A DNA stretch of 64,000 bases from Opitutia bacterium (GTDB lineage Bacteria > Verrucomicrobiota > Verrucomicrobiia > Opitutales > Opitutaceae). Positions 15,262-24,810 of the stretch are shown one piece after another. Under the pieces are notes generated by a model, which was not told where the DNA came from, made no database searches, and saw nothing but the letters and a program-made list of their open reading frames with translations. The stretch's first letter is position 1; every line of letters begins with the position of its first letter. The stretch covers positions 1 through 64,000 of the forward strand of contig CANJIU010000035.1 of assembly GCA_947474365.1 (NCBI GenBank). The letters run 5' to 3'. The translations under genes and the position numbers were made by a program.

Positions 15262-18210
15262 ATGTCCCGTCATTACCCCTCCCATCCGTTGCTGTGGTTG
15301 CAACGCCTCGCACTTGTTTGTCTCGGGTTAGTCATCGTTCACTTGAGCGTTGGATTTGCCCAGTCGGCTCCACTGGCAGCCGCCAGCATTGGCGGCCGCG
15401 TCGCCAACACCGCAACGGGTGCGTATCTGGAAGGAGCCGAAGTGGTGCTCGTCGAGCTCAATCTCGTTACGCTCACTGCGCGTGACGGCGCGTTTCGTTT
15501 TTCATCCATCCCGGCGGGGCGCTATACCGTGCGCGCCACGTACACCGGGCTCGACCCTCAGACGCTCGGTGCCACGGTCTCGCCGGACTCGTCCGCTGAT
15601 TTGAAATTCGCCCTGACGTCGGCGGTTTACACGCTCGAGGCGGTCACGGTCAGCGGTTCGCGGGAGGGCAATGCCGAGGCCATCACCTTGCAGCGCAATG
15701 CGGCCAATGTCGTCAACGTGGTTGCGATGGACGCCTACGGCAACGTCGCCGACGGGAACATCGGCAATTTCATGCAGCGACTGCCCGGCGTCGGCGTGGT
15801 CATCGAGAACGGCGACATCGTCGGCTTTGGCGTGCGCGGCACACCGTCCGAGCTGAACGCGGTCAATGTCGACGGCGTCCGGGGATCAAACGCCTACGGC
15901 GGCGCGAATCCCCAGGGCGACCGCGCGATGGTGGTGGATTCGATTCCGTCGGAATTCATCAAGGACATCGAACTGATCAAGGCGCTCACGCCGGATCTTC
16001 CGGCCGACTCCATCGGCGGCGCAACCAACCTGATCACGAAGTCGGCGCTCGACTTCAAAGATCCGGTGCTGACCTACCGGGCCGGGGGAAATCTCAATAC
16101 CTATCGCCCGAATGAGCGGCACTGGACGCCCACGGGCGCCTTGAGCTACCTGACCCGGCTGGGTGTAAAACGGGATCTGGGACTGGCGCTATCCAGCAGC
16201 TACTCCGAGTCGAACAATACGCGCGACCGCCTCCAGATGACCCGCAATTTTGAGGATGGGCGCAACACGCAGGCGCGGACACTCAACGACCAGGCGACGC
16301 GGATTCGGGGCGGAATCGGGGCCAAGCTGAATTACCAGCCGGACGCGCAGACCGAACTGTATGTGACCACTCAGTACACCTATTTTTCCTTCCAGCAGGT
16401 GCGCACCGACTGGAATGTCACGGCGGGCGCCACGACCGTCGCCGACTATGGCGTGGTGGGCCGGGCGCAGATTGAGGCGGGCACCGCGCCGCGCACCTCG
16501 GGGAACGCGGCGGCCGGCATCGCGCCGGGGTTTACGGACGCATTCACCGAACTCCTGAACGCAACCTTTGTGAACACCGATGGCGGCACCGCACGGCATG
16601 GACACACCTACAAGTACGAGGCGGGTGGGAGCCGGAAGTTTTCCGGCGACCAAAAGCTGTCGTTCCAGGCCACGTACAATCCGTCCGACTACGACTTTGT
16701 CTTCCAATATATCGAGACCCGCCGCACCGGCGGATTTGGGATGGCGGTGGACACGACGGCCGATCGGGACCGGCCGGTCTACCGCCAGACCTACGGGACG
16801 ACGATCGGGGCGGGGGCGGATTTACGGCCCTACACCGCGCTGCGGGCGGTGAATCGCGAGAAGAGCGAGGAGGAGGTGAGCAACGCGCGCGTCGACTATG
16901 AAAAGAAGCTATCGCCTGCGCTCGCGACCGTCGATTTCAAGACCGGGGCCAATTGGCGCCGGCAGCACCGGACGCTCGCGGTCTACCAGCCGCGCTGGAA
17001 CTACGTCGGTGTGGATGGCGTCGCTGCGTCGGCCGACGACAATCTCGCGCAGTTCCGGCGCGCCGAGCCGGGCTACGGTGTATTTAACAACCGCTATCCC
17101 CGGCGGGATCAGTTCGATTATCCGCGGTTCCTGCAGGCCTTTCAGGCCAACCCCGCGTGGTTCCGTGAATCAGGCACGACCGTGTCGACGCCGCCCGCAT
17201 TCAACGGCATCACCGAAGATGTGGCTGCGGCCTACGCGATGGCGCGGGCCCGGCTGGGCAAGCTGAGCCTGTTGGGTGGCGTGAGGATGGAGAACACCGA
17301 CGTGACTGCGACCGGCCGAATTACTGATCCGCGAAAGCCCGGCGCCACGCTGGTGACCCGCGATGGCGACTACCGCAATTATTTCCCGAGCGTTCATCTC
17401 CGCTATGAGCCGCGTGCGGGCCTGTTGATGCGCGCGAGTTATTCCACCGGCAGCGCCCGCCCCGCCTTTGGCGACGTATATCCGGTGACCACCGTCACCT
17501 ACAACACCGCGTCGGGGCTGGGGCAGGTGCGGCAGTCGGATCCCGGACTCCGACCGCAATTCAGCGACAACCTCGACGCCTCGCTGGAATACTACTTCGA
17601 GCCCGTGGGCGTGCTTTCCGCGAGCGTGTTCCACAAGCGACTGACGGATTTCATTTCGAGTGAGACCCGCCTGATCGATTCCGGAGTGAACAACGGCTTT
17701 GGGGGCGACTATGCCGGCTTCGATCTCGTGACGACGCGCAACTTCGGTTCGGCGACGATCAAGGGGTACGAACTCAACTACAACCAGCAGTTGCGCCAGC
17801 TGCCCGGCGTGCTCAAGACGCTCGCCGTCTTCGCGAACTACACCAAAATCAAGACCAACGGTTCGTACGCCAACGGCTCGGCGGAACTCGTGCGGTTCAT
17901 TCCCGAGACGGCGAATGCGGGGTTGTCCTGGCGCTTCCACCAGCTCTCATGGCGCGCGGCGTACAACTACAAGAGCGGCTATCTCATGACGTACAATGCG
18001 AACGCCTTTTCGCGGCAGCGCGTGACGGATGTCGGCACGTGGGACTACAACGTTCAGTACGCTTTTGGCCCGAGGTTGAACGTCTTTCTCGATGTGGTGA
18101 ACGCCTTCAACAAGTGGGCGTCGTGGTACTCGGGCAGTGATCCGGGACGCGTGATCATGAGCGAGGTGTATGGCACCCGCATCGCGGTTGGAGTGAGCGG
18201 CCGGTTTTGA
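15262..18210 (+). CDS. TonB-dependent outer-membrane receptor with CarboxypepD-like domain
   Basis: A 982-residue receptor paralogous to the one at 7865. A signal peptide ends near residue 35 (VGFAQSA). A carboxypeptidase-regulatory-like domain (about 42-118) is followed by a possible TonB box (EAVTVSGS), a plug with RLPGVGVVI and SIGGATNLIT, and a barrel ending in SGRF. The ATG at 15262 is preferred over an upstream TTG at 15238 because it lies next to the hydrophobic core. The gene is followed after 5 bp by a sulfatase, suggesting that the receptor brings in a sulfated ligand. Unlike the other two paralogues it has no FG-GAP gene behind it. Confidence 0.92.
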   Translation: MSRHYPSHPLLWLQRLALVCLGLVIVHLSVGFAQSAPLAAASIGGRVANTATGAYLEGAEVVLVELNLVTLTARDGAFRFSSIPAGRYTVRATYTGLDPQTLGATVSPDSSADLKFALTSAVYTLEAVTVSGSREGNAEAITLQRNAANVVNVVAMDAYGNVADGNIGNFMQRLPGVGVVIENGDIVGFGVRGTPSELNAVNVDGVRGSNAYGGANPQGDRAMVVDSIPSEFIKDIELIKALTPDLPADSIGGATNLITKSALDFKDPVLTYRAGGNLNTYRPNERHWTPTGALSYLTRLGVKRDLGLALSSSYSESNNTRDRLQMTRNFEDGRNTQARTLNDQATRIRGGIGAKLNYQPDAQTELYVTTQYTYFSFQQVRTDWNVTAGATTVADYGVVGRAQIEAGTAPRTSGNAAAGIAPGFTDAFTELLNATFVNTDGGTARHGHTYKYEAGGSRKFSGDQKLSFQATYNPSDYDFVFQYIETRRTGGFGMAVDTTADRDRPVYRQTYGTTIGAGADLRPYTALRAVNREKSEEEVSNARVDYEKKLSPALATVDFKTGANWRRQHRTLAVYQPRWNYVGVDGVAASADDNLAQFRRAEPGYGVFNNRYPRRDQFDYPRFLQAFQANPAWFRESGTTVSTPPAFNGITEDVAAAYAMARARLGKLSLLGGVRMENTDVTATGRITDPRKPGATLVTRDGDYRNYFPSVHLRYEPRAGLLMRASYSTGSARPAFGDVYPVTTVTYNTASGLGQVRQSDPGLRPQFSDNLDASLEYYFEPVGVLSASVFHKRLTDFISSETRLIDSGVNNGFGGDYAGFDLVTTRNFGSATIKGYELNYNQQLRQLPGVLKTLAVFANYTKIKTNGSYANGSAELVRFIPETANAGLSWRFHQLSWRAAYNYKSGYLMTYNANAFSRQRVTDVGTWDYNVQYAFGPRLNVFLDVVNAFNKWASWYSGSDPGRVIMSEVYGTRIAVGVSGRF

Positions 18211-18215
18211 GCATC

Positions 18216-19703
18216 ATGAGGGATCTCATCGCCTCGACTTCCAGGCCCGTGCTGCCTCCCACGGCCAGGTTCGCCCATCTGCGGCGGATGGCGGCTTTGT
18301 TCGTCGTCGTTTCCGCCGGGCTGGCGGCCGGTCCGGTGTCGCGGCCGAACGTTCTTTTCCTCGCCGCGGACGACCTGCGCATGAACCTGGGATGCTACGG
18401 TGATCGAGTGGCAAAGACGCCGAACCTCGATCGGTTGGCGCGGCGTGGGGTGACGTTTGAGCGAGCCTACTGCCAGCAGGCGCTCTGCAATCCGTCCCGG
18501 GCCTCGCTGCTGACTGGGTTGCGGCCGGACACGTTGCGGGTGTGGAACCTCCCCACGCACTTCCGGGAAAATCTGCCAGACGCGGTCACGTTGCCCCAGT
18601 ACTTCAAGCAGCAGGGATATTTCACCCAAAACGTCGGAAAGATCTTTCATAATTTTCGCACCACGATCGAAGGCGATCCGGTGTCGTGGAGCGTGCCGGC
18701 GGTGCTGCACTTTGCCTCGCACTCGACCGATGTGGCGCTGCTCGATGGCGGCACGGCGCCTCCGAACACGGCGAAGACCAAGGGGACGGAAGCGCGCGAT
18801 GTACCTGACGACGCGTATTTCGACGGACGGGTGGCGGCAGCTGCGATCAAAGCGCTGCAGGAGTGCAGCTCCCGGGGAAAGCCGTTCTTCCTTGGGGTGG
18901 GTTTTTGGAAACCGCATCTGCCGTTCAATCCGCCCCAGCGCTACTGGGATCTTTATCGGCGCGAAGACATTCCTCCGCCCCGCAATCCGACTGCGCCGGT
19001 CAATGCACCGCGGATGGCCCTGGCGAATGCCAGCGAAGGAAAGACCGCGAAGCCCGACGAAGTCGCCGAACTCCGGCATGGCTACTACGCGGCGACCAGT
19101 TACATGGACGCGCAGCTGGGCAAGGTGATCGCCGAGCTGGATCGGCTCGGGCTCGCGGACAGCACCGTAATCGTTTTCTGGTCCGACCATGGCTTCCACC
19201 TCGGGGAGCAGGGCCTTTGGGGCAAGACCTCGAATTACGAGAATGCCGCCCAGGTTCCCCTGATCGTCGTGACGCCGGGGATGAGGCGGGCCGGAGCCAA
19301 GGCGGCCGGATTGGTCGAGCTCCTCGACCTTTACCCGACACTGGTGGAATTGTGTGGCTTGCCCCCGCGTGAGGGATTGGCCGGAGTGAGCCTGCGGCCG
19401 ATGCTCGACGATCCCGCGGTCAAGGTGAAGCCTGCCGCGTTTACGCAGGCACCGCGTCCGGCCAACATCCAGGGTGGGCAAAGCGACACCATGGGTTACT
19501 CGATGCGCGACGATCGCTACCGCTACACGGAGTGGCGCGAATGGAGTTCCGGCCGCGTGAGAGCCCGGGAACTCTACGATCATCAGGCGGACCCGGACGA
19601 ATCCGTCAATCGAGCGGGCGACGCCCAGTTGGCAGAAACGGTCCAGGCTCTGTCCGCACGCCTCGCGAAACAATTTCCTCCCCACGCCCTTCCCGCCGAA
19701 TGA
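18216..19703 (+). CDS. sulfatase (iduronate-2-sulfatase-like)
   Basis: A 495-residue exported arylsulfatase-superfamily enzyme hydrolysing a sulfate ester. The metal-binding DD occurs in FLAADDLRM (about residues 48-56). The formylglycine signature is canonical: C91-N-P-S-R95. The C-terminal metal ligands lie in FWSDHGFHLGEQGLWGK. The YFDGRVAAAAI and WKPHLPF segments and the length fit the iduronate-2-sulfatase-like S1_7 group. The N-terminus (hydrophobic segment about residues 23-40) acts as a signal peptide. The ATG at 18216 is chosen over TTG 18207. The stop overlaps the next BNR gene by 4 bp (ATGA), so the two are probably translationally coupled. Confidence 0.9.
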   Translation: MRDLIASTSRPVLPPTARFAHLRRMAALFVVVSAGLAAGPVSRPNVLFLAADDLRMNLGCYGDRVAKTPNLDRLARRGVTFERAYCQQALCNPSRASLLTGLRPDTLRVWNLPTHFRENLPDAVTLPQYFKQQGYFTQNVGKIFHNFRTTIEGDPVSWSVPAVLHFASHSTDVALLDGGTAPPNTAKTKGTEARDVPDDAYFDGRVAAAAIKALQECSSRGKPFFLGVGFWKPHLPFNPPQRYWDLYRREDIPPPRNPTAPVNAPRMALANASEGKTAKPDEVAELRHGYYAATSYMDAQLGKVIAELDRLGLADSTVIVFWSDHGFHLGEQGLWGKTSNYENAAQVPLIVVTPGMRRAGAKAAGLVELLDLYPTLVELCGLPPREGLAGVSLRPMLDDPAVKVKPAAFTQAPRPANIQGGQSDTMGYSMRDDRYRYTEWREWSSGRVRARELYDHQADPDESVNRAGDAQLAETVQALSARLAKQFPPHALPAE

Positions 19704-20803
19704 AAATCCCGCGCCGCCAGTTCGTCGTATTTTGCCTGCTCGGTCTCACGGTCATCGGGGCCGCGCATGCCGCCTCCACCGAGTCGCTGGCCGCGCAGTC
19801 CGGAATCCTGAAGAGCGAGCCAATCTACACCGAGGCGCCGTTTCCGCAGTGCCACGCCTCGACGATCGTGGAGACAAAATCCGGCCTCGTCGTGGCCTGG
19901 TTTGGTGGCACGAAAGAGGGCAATCCCGACGTCGGCATTTGGATTTCGCGGCTCCGCGATGGCAAATGGACTCCCGTGGTGGAGGTGGCCAATGGTGCCG
20001 AGACGGAAAGCCCGCGGGTGAATTGCCTCAACCCGGTGCTGTTTCAGGTGCCGAACGGTCCTTTGATGTTGTTCTACAAGACCGGCAAATGGTGGGCGTA
20101 CGTAAAACGCTCGACCGACGACGGCGTCACGTGGTCGAAACCCGAGCGACTCTACAACGGTCTCTTCGGACCGGTCAAAAACAAGCCGGTGCTCCTTTCC
20201 GACGGGTCGATTCTCAGTCCGACCAGCACCGAATTTCCCAGTCCCGACGGCCGGATGTGGCGGGTGCAGTTCGAGCGTAGCGCTGACGCCGGCAAATCAT
20301 GGCAGGTGATAGGACCGGTGAACGAAGGCCGCGAGATTCAGGCGATCCAACCCAGCATCCTGTTTCACCCGGGCAAACGCCTGCAGGCCCTCGGTCGCAC
20401 GGCACAGGGGAAGATTTACGAGATTTGGTCTGAAGACGAAGGGCGGACGTGGGGCACGATGAGACTGACAGACCTGCCGAATCCGAACTCGGGCACGGAC
20501 GCACTGACGTTGAGAGACGGACGGCATTTGTTGGTCTATAACCACACGACAGTTCGCGCGGACGGGAAGAACGGCCCGCGGTCACCGCTGAATGTGGTGG
20601 TGTCGCGCGACGGGAAGCAATGGCAGGCGGCGCTCCTGCTCGAGGACCAACCCGGCGAATTTTCCTATCCGGCTGTCATCCAAACGGCTGATGGCCTCGT
20701 CCACATCACGTACACCTGGAAGCGCCAGACGATCCGGCACGCCGTCGTCGATCCTTCCCGGTTGATACTGCGTGACATCGTCGGTGGCCAGTGGCCCAAC
20801 TAA
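19700..20803 (+). CDS. secreted BNR sialidase-family protein
   Basis: A 367-residue exported BNR_2-type propeller. The N-terminus MKIPRRQF followed by a hydrophobic stretch resembles a twin-arginine or Sec signal (residues 1-25). Asp boxes occur at S138-TDDGVT-W145, S194-ADAGKS-W201 and S244-EDEGRT-W251. Strongly patterned stretches include CHASTIVETKSGLVVAWFGG and LPNPNSGTDALTLRDGRHLL. The closest relative here is the C-terminal half of the next gene product. ATG 19700 overlaps the sulfatase stop by 4 bp. The family is usually annotated as sialidase, but the true glycosidic target is not established. Confidence 0.85.
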   Translation: MKIPRRQFVVFCLLGLTVIGAAHAASTESLAAQSGILKSEPIYTEAPFPQCHASTIVETKSGLVVAWFGGTKEGNPDVGIWISRLRDGKWTPVVEVANGAETESPRVNCLNPVLFQVPNGPLMLFYKTGKWWAYVKRSTDDGVTWSKPERLYNGLFGPVKNKPVLLSDGSILSPTSTEFPSPDGRMWRVQFERSADAGKSWQVIGPVNEGREIQAIQPSILFHPGKRLQALGRTAQGKIYEIWSEDEGRTWGTMRLTDLPNPNSGTDALTLRDGRHLLVYNHTTVRADGKNGPRSPLNVVVSRDGKQWQAALLLEDQPGEFSYPAVIQTADGLVHITYTWKRQTIRHAVVDPSRLILRDIVGGQWPN

Positions 20804-20819
20804 CCCGGTTTCGATCCCT

Positions 20820-23039
20820 ATGAATTCACGTCAAAAAATCACGTTCGGCTGCGTCTGGAAATGGCGGGGCATCGGCTCCTTCCTGTTTCTGATGATGGCT
20901 GGTGCGCTTCACGGCGCGAAGGCGCCGAGCCTGAAAGACTTCTTTCAGCCGTACCTCAATCGACATGTGGTCGCCGGTGCAGTCGCGCTCGTCGCCAACA
21001 AGGACGGTGTCCTCGGTACGGAGGCGTTTGGTTACGCCGACGTCGCCCAGCACCGGCCGATGAAGACGGATACGGTGTTCTGGATCGCGTCGCAGTCGAA
21101 GCCGATCACGACGACGGCGTTCATGATGCTGGTGGACGAGGGCAAGGTGAGCGTCGACGATCCGGTGGAAAAGTACCTGCCGGAATTCAAGGGACAGATG
21201 GTGATCGCCGAGCAGGACGAGGCCCATGTCCTCCTGCGCAAGCCGTCTCGGCTGCTCGCGGTGCGGGACATCCTGAGCCACACGAGCGGGTTTCGTTTCA
21301 AGACGCCGGTCGAGCAGCCGACGCTCGACCTGCTGCCGCTGCGTGATGCGGTGCGCACGCACGCGCTCATGCCGCTGCAATGGGAACCAGGGAGCAAGTA
21401 CCAGTATAGCAATGCCGGCATCAACACCGTGGGACGGATCATCGAGGTGGTGAGCGGGATGGCCTACGAAGATTTTCTGCGCACGCGGCTGTTCGAGCCG
21501 CTCGGGATGAAGGAGACGACCTTCTGGCCGAGTGAGGCGCAGGTGCGGCGGATGGCGAAGGTGTACAAGCCGAACAAGGACAAATCCGGCTTGGAGGAGA
21601 CGCTCTACGATCAGATGAAATATCCGCTCACGGACCGGACCCGATATCCATTCCCGGCGGGCGGTTTGTTCTCCACTGCGGCGGACGTCGCCCGGTTTGC
21701 GCGCATGATTTTGAACGGGGGCCAGCTCGACGGCCGGCGCTATCTGTCGGCCGCGGCGGTGAAGCAGATGACCAGCAAGCAGACTCCGGCGGCACTGAAG
21801 GAGGGCTACGGTTTTGGCTGGTCGGTCGGGCAGGGGGAGTTTGGGCACGGCGGCGCGCTCGGCACGGAGACGAGCATCGATCCGAAGAGCGGGCTGATCA
21901 CGATCTTCATGATCCAGCAAGCGGGCTTCATCGGCGATGGCGCCAAAATCCGCGGTGAGTTCAAACGCGAGGCGCGGTTGCGCTTTGGTGGCGCGCCGTC
22001 GGAAGCGCGGGAAGCGGCCACTCTCGCCACGACGACGGGTGTGGGCGGTACGGCGGGAACGGGCGCGGCGGTGGTTACCCGGGAGTTCATCTACGAGAAA
22101 GCGCCGTATCCGTCATGCCACGCTTCGACGATTGTCGAGACGACTGCCGGTGGCATCGTCGCGGCCTGGTTCGGCGGCACGGCGGAGAAGAACCCGGACG
22201 TGGGCATCTGGGTTTCGCGTTTCGAGCGAGGCGCCTGGACCACCAGTGTTGAGGTGGCCAACGGCGTCCAGGCGGACGGCAAGCGTCACCCCACCTGGAA
22301 TCCAGTGCTCTTCCAGCCGCGCGGCAACGCGCCCTTGATGCTTTTCTACAAGGTCGGTCCTTCGCCGCAGACGTGGTGGGGCGAGCTGCGCACCTCCACC
22401 GATGGCGGGCGCACCTGGAGTGCGTCGCGTCGCCTGCCCGACGGAATCTACGGACCGATCAAGAACAAGCCGGTGCAACTTGCCGACGGCACGATTCTGA
22501 ATCCGACGAGCGATGAGACCGACGAGCGTCCGAGCAAGTGGCGGATCTACTTCGAACGCAGCGCGGATGGTGGAAAGACCTGGACGAAGACGCCGTTCTT
22601 CAACGACGGCATCGCCATCAGCGCGATTCAACCGAGCATCCTCTTCAATGACCGCATTGGTGGTGCCAAGCTTCAGGCGGTGGGGCGCACACGCCAGGGC
22701 AAGGTGTTTACGATCGCCTCGGAGGACTCCGGCCAGACGTGGGGCAAGATCGCGCTCGTCGATGGATTGCCCAATCCGAATTCCGGCACGGATGCAGTGA
22801 CACTGAAGGACGGTCGCCATCTGCTGGTCTACAATCCGGTGACGCGCGGTCGTACGCCGCTCAAGCTTGCCCTCTCGAGCGACGGACGGGCTTGGAAGGA
22901 CGTCGTCGTCTTGGAGGACGAACCTGGAGAATACTCCTATCCCGCGGTCATCCAGACCAGCGACGGGCGCGTTCACATCACCTACACGTGGAAGCGCGAG
23001 CGGGTGCGGCACGTGGTGATTGATCCGGCAAAACTATGA
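20820..23039 (+). CDS. fusion: serine hydrolase (beta-lactamase fold) + BNR sialidase-family domain
   Basis: A 739-residue two-enzyme fusion. Residues 14-33 are a signal peptide or anchor. Residues about 36-390 are a class C beta-lactamase-fold hydrolase with S91-Q-S-K94, Y196-S-N198 and H343-G-G345. An Ala/Thr/Gly-rich linker covers about 392-420. Residues 424-739 are a BNR propeller nearly colinear with the whole preceding gene product (KAPYPSCHASTIVET, FERSADGGKTW, LPNPNSGTDAVTLKDGRHLL). The frame is continuous with no sign of an assembly join. Its start is 16 bp after the preceding BNR gene, and its stop overlaps the next gene by 4 bp (ATGA). The hydrolase may remove acyl groups so that the propeller domain can cleave the glycan; that coupling is inference. 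Confidence 0.88.
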   Translation: MNSRQKITFGCVWKWRGIGSFLFLMMAGALHGAKAPSLKDFFQPYLNRHVVAGAVALVANKDGVLGTEAFGYADVAQHRPMKTDTVFWIASQSKPITTTAFMMLVDEGKVSVDDPVEKYLPEFKGQMVIAEQDEAHVLLRKPSRLLAVRDILSHTSGFRFKTPVEQPTLDLLPLRDAVRTHALMPLQWEPGSKYQYSNAGINTVGRIIEVVSGMAYEDFLRTRLFEPLGMKETTFWPSEAQVRRMAKVYKPNKDKSGLEETLYDQMKYPLTDRTRYPFPAGGLFSTAADVARFARMILNGGQLDGRRYLSAAAVKQMTSKQTPAALKEGYGFGWSVGQGEFGHGGALGTETSIDPKSGLITIFMIQQAGFIGDGAKIRGEFKREARLRFGGAPSEAREAATLATTTGVGGTAGTGAAVVTREFIYEKAPYPSCHASTIVETTAGGIVAAWFGGTAEKNPDVGIWVSRFERGAWTTSVEVANGVQADGKRHPTWNPVLFQPRGNAPLMLFYKVGPSPQTWWGELRTSTDGGRTWSASRRLPDGIYGPIKNKPVQLADGTILNPTSDETDERPSKWRIYFERSADGGKTWTKTPFFNDGIAISAIQPSILFNDRIGGAKLQAVGRTRQGKVFTIASEDSGQTWGKIALVDGLPNPNSGTDAVTLKDGRHLLVYNPVTRGRTPLKLALSSDGRAWKDVVVLEDEPGEYSYPAVIQTSDGRVHITYTWKRERVRHVVIDPAKL

Positions 23040-24304
23040 GGCCGCGATGGGGCCGGGCCGTTCTGGCTTTCATCCTCTTTTCTGGCGCGGCGCGCGGCCT
23101 ACTGGCGGCGTCGCCGGCGGTGTCCGGGCCACCTCCGGGCATTGTCATCACGGCGAGCCCCGACCCGCAGAAAATTTTCGTCGGGTCGCCGACGATTGCG
23201 ATCCTGCCTGATGGCACCTACGTCGTCGCACACGACTATGGCGGGCCGGGAGCTGGCGCGCGCAAGGGGAACACCCTCGTCCTGGTTTCGCGCGATCGCG
23301 GGGCGACGTGGCGCCAGCTCGCGGAGCTCACCGACCAAAAGTGGTCCACACTCTTCGTGCATCGTGGGGCGCTTTATCTCATCGGGACGACGGCCAAGGT
23401 TGGTCACATGATTGTCCGCCGCTCGCGGGATGGTGGAAAGACGTGGACGAACCCGAGCGATGGAAAAAATGGCCTGCTGGCGGAGGGAAAGTTTCACTGC
23501 GGGCCGACTCCCGTGGTGGTGCATGGGGGAAGGGTCTGGCGGGCGTTCGAAGAGTTTTCGCCGTCGGCGCCGACCCGGGCGTTTCGGGCGTTTGTGATGT
23601 CGGCGGCCGAGGACGCCGATCTGCTCGATGCCGCAAGTTGGCGCCGAACGAATCAAGTCGCTTTTGACAAGACGTGGCTTGCGACGCGCAACGCTGAATG
23701 GCTTGAGGGCAATGTGGTCGTCGCGCCCGATGGCGGTGTCGTCGACATCCTGCGTGTCGAGTCGCATCAGGCGCCCGGGACAGTGTTCGACCTCCCCGGT
23801 GCGGCGGCGGGAATCCCGCGTTTTGAAGTGGCTGCGATGATGGCAATTTCGGCGGACGGGAGCACGGCACGCTTCGATCCGGCGCGCGGTTTCATCCACT
23901 TCATCGGCAGTGAATCGAAGTTCACGATCCGCTACGATTCGGAGTCGAAGCGCTATTGGTCAGTCGGCAACAAGATCACCCAGCCTCGTTCCGGGGATGA
24001 CTGGACGCACAGCCCGCATCATCAGAGGAACGTGATCGCGCTCACGTCATCATCGGATCTGCGCGAGTGGCAGGAACACTACCGGCTGCTGCGCTATGCC
24101 GAGGGATCCGTCGTGGTGAAGGAGGGCTCCCGGGTGGGGTTCCAGTATCTCGACTGGCAATTCGATGGCGACGACCTAATCGCGGTCTGCCGGATGGCGT
24201 GGAATGGTCTGAACTACCACGATGCGAATGTGATCACCTTTCACCGCGTGAGAAATTTTCGGTCGCTGAAACTGTCCGATTCACCGCCGTCGCTGGTGCA
24301 GTGA
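23036..24304 (+). CDS. secreted BNR-repeat (sialidase-fold) protein
   Basis: A 422-residue exported propeller protein, paralogue of the products at 6509 and 29215 (PDPQKIFVGSPTIAILPDG; RVRNFRSLKLSDSP near the C-terminus). Residues 1-25 are a signal peptide. Asp-box-like motifs are SRDRGATW and SRDGGKTW. It is the last gene of the LacI-headed cluster and its ATG overlaps the fusion gene's stop by 4 bp. No FRIP motif is evident. Function is annotated only to superfamily level. Confidence 0.82.
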   Translation: MRPRWGRAVLAFILFSGAARGLLAASPAVSGPPPGIVITASPDPQKIFVGSPTIAILPDGTYVVAHDYGGPGAGARKGNTLVLVSRDRGATWRQLAELTDQKWSTLFVHRGALYLIGTTAKVGHMIVRRSRDGGKTWTNPSDGKNGLLAEGKFHCGPTPVVVHGGRVWRAFEEFSPSAPTRAFRAFVMSAAEDADLLDAASWRRTNQVAFDKTWLATRNAEWLEGNVVVAPDGGVVDILRVESHQAPGTVFDLPGAAAGIPRFEVAAMMAISADGSTARFDPARGFIHFIGSESKFTIRYDSESKRYWSVGNKITQPRSGDDWTHSPHHQRNVIALTSSSDLREWQEHYRLLRYAEGSVVVKEGSRVGFQYLDWQFDGDDLIAVCRMAWNGLNYHDANVITFHRVRNFRSLKLSDSPPSLVQ

Positions 24305-24810
24305 CGCTCGTCGGCGGGACCAAGATTAAAAAAGAACCACGCTTCGATCACCGCAACGACTTGCGCGTGTGAACCCAATTTTCTCTTCCGCGGTACGGTG
24401 AGTCTGGATATATTGGGTGGTCGATGAACGTGGGTGGAGACATCGCCAAGCGGCCCGGTCGGGCGCAGAGCGGGTCCACCGGGCGGCGATGACCCGCTGT
24501 GGGTGATGTGCGGGTGATGTGTGGGTAATCTGTGGGTGATTTGTCTACCGCCAGTATACCGCCAGAGAAGGATCAATGAAGGATTGGGGCCTGGAATTTC
24601 GTGGAAATGTCCGGCTCGTATCGGCGTCCTTTGAAGTCCGGACTTCTGACCCATCGGGAGCGCGCCTCAGCTGCGGCCCGGGCCACCCGCACAAAGCCAG
24701 TTGAGGTCAATGGCTTCAACTGGCACTGGCTCCCGCCGGGGAGGTGGAGCGAACGCCGATTGAATTTTTGCGGTGATGGGGCTGGCCAGTTCCTTGGCCG
24801 GTTATCAGCC
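24305..24810. other. 506-bp convergent intergenic region
   Basis: No real gene is supported between the BNR stop and the haem-receptor stop; open frames here have no recognisable domain. The region holds an 11-bp tandem repeat (24498-24541) and a direct repeat TACCGCCAG at 24546-24554 and 24557-24565. No clear intrinsic terminator was found. Confidence 0.5.
24498..24541. repeat. four tandem 11-bp repeats
   Basis: Four contiguous copies of an 11-mer are seen: TGTGGGTGATG, TGCGGGTGATG, TGTGGGTAATC and TGTGGGTGATT. The array lies between converging genes. The period is close to one helical turn, so each unit would present the same DNA face; this could be a protein-binding array or a simple slippage product. 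Confidence 0.7.

Noticed and set aside
18054-19685. 543-codon minus-strand open frame opposite the TonB receptor end and the sulfatase
   Set aside because: It is a high-GC shadow: Arg/His-rich, no recognisable domain, and entirely antisense to two well-supported genes.
24498-24541. Tandem 11-bp repeats as a CRISPR or origin iteron array
   Set aside because: Units are contiguous with no spacers, and no replication-initiator gene or AT-rich stretch is present.
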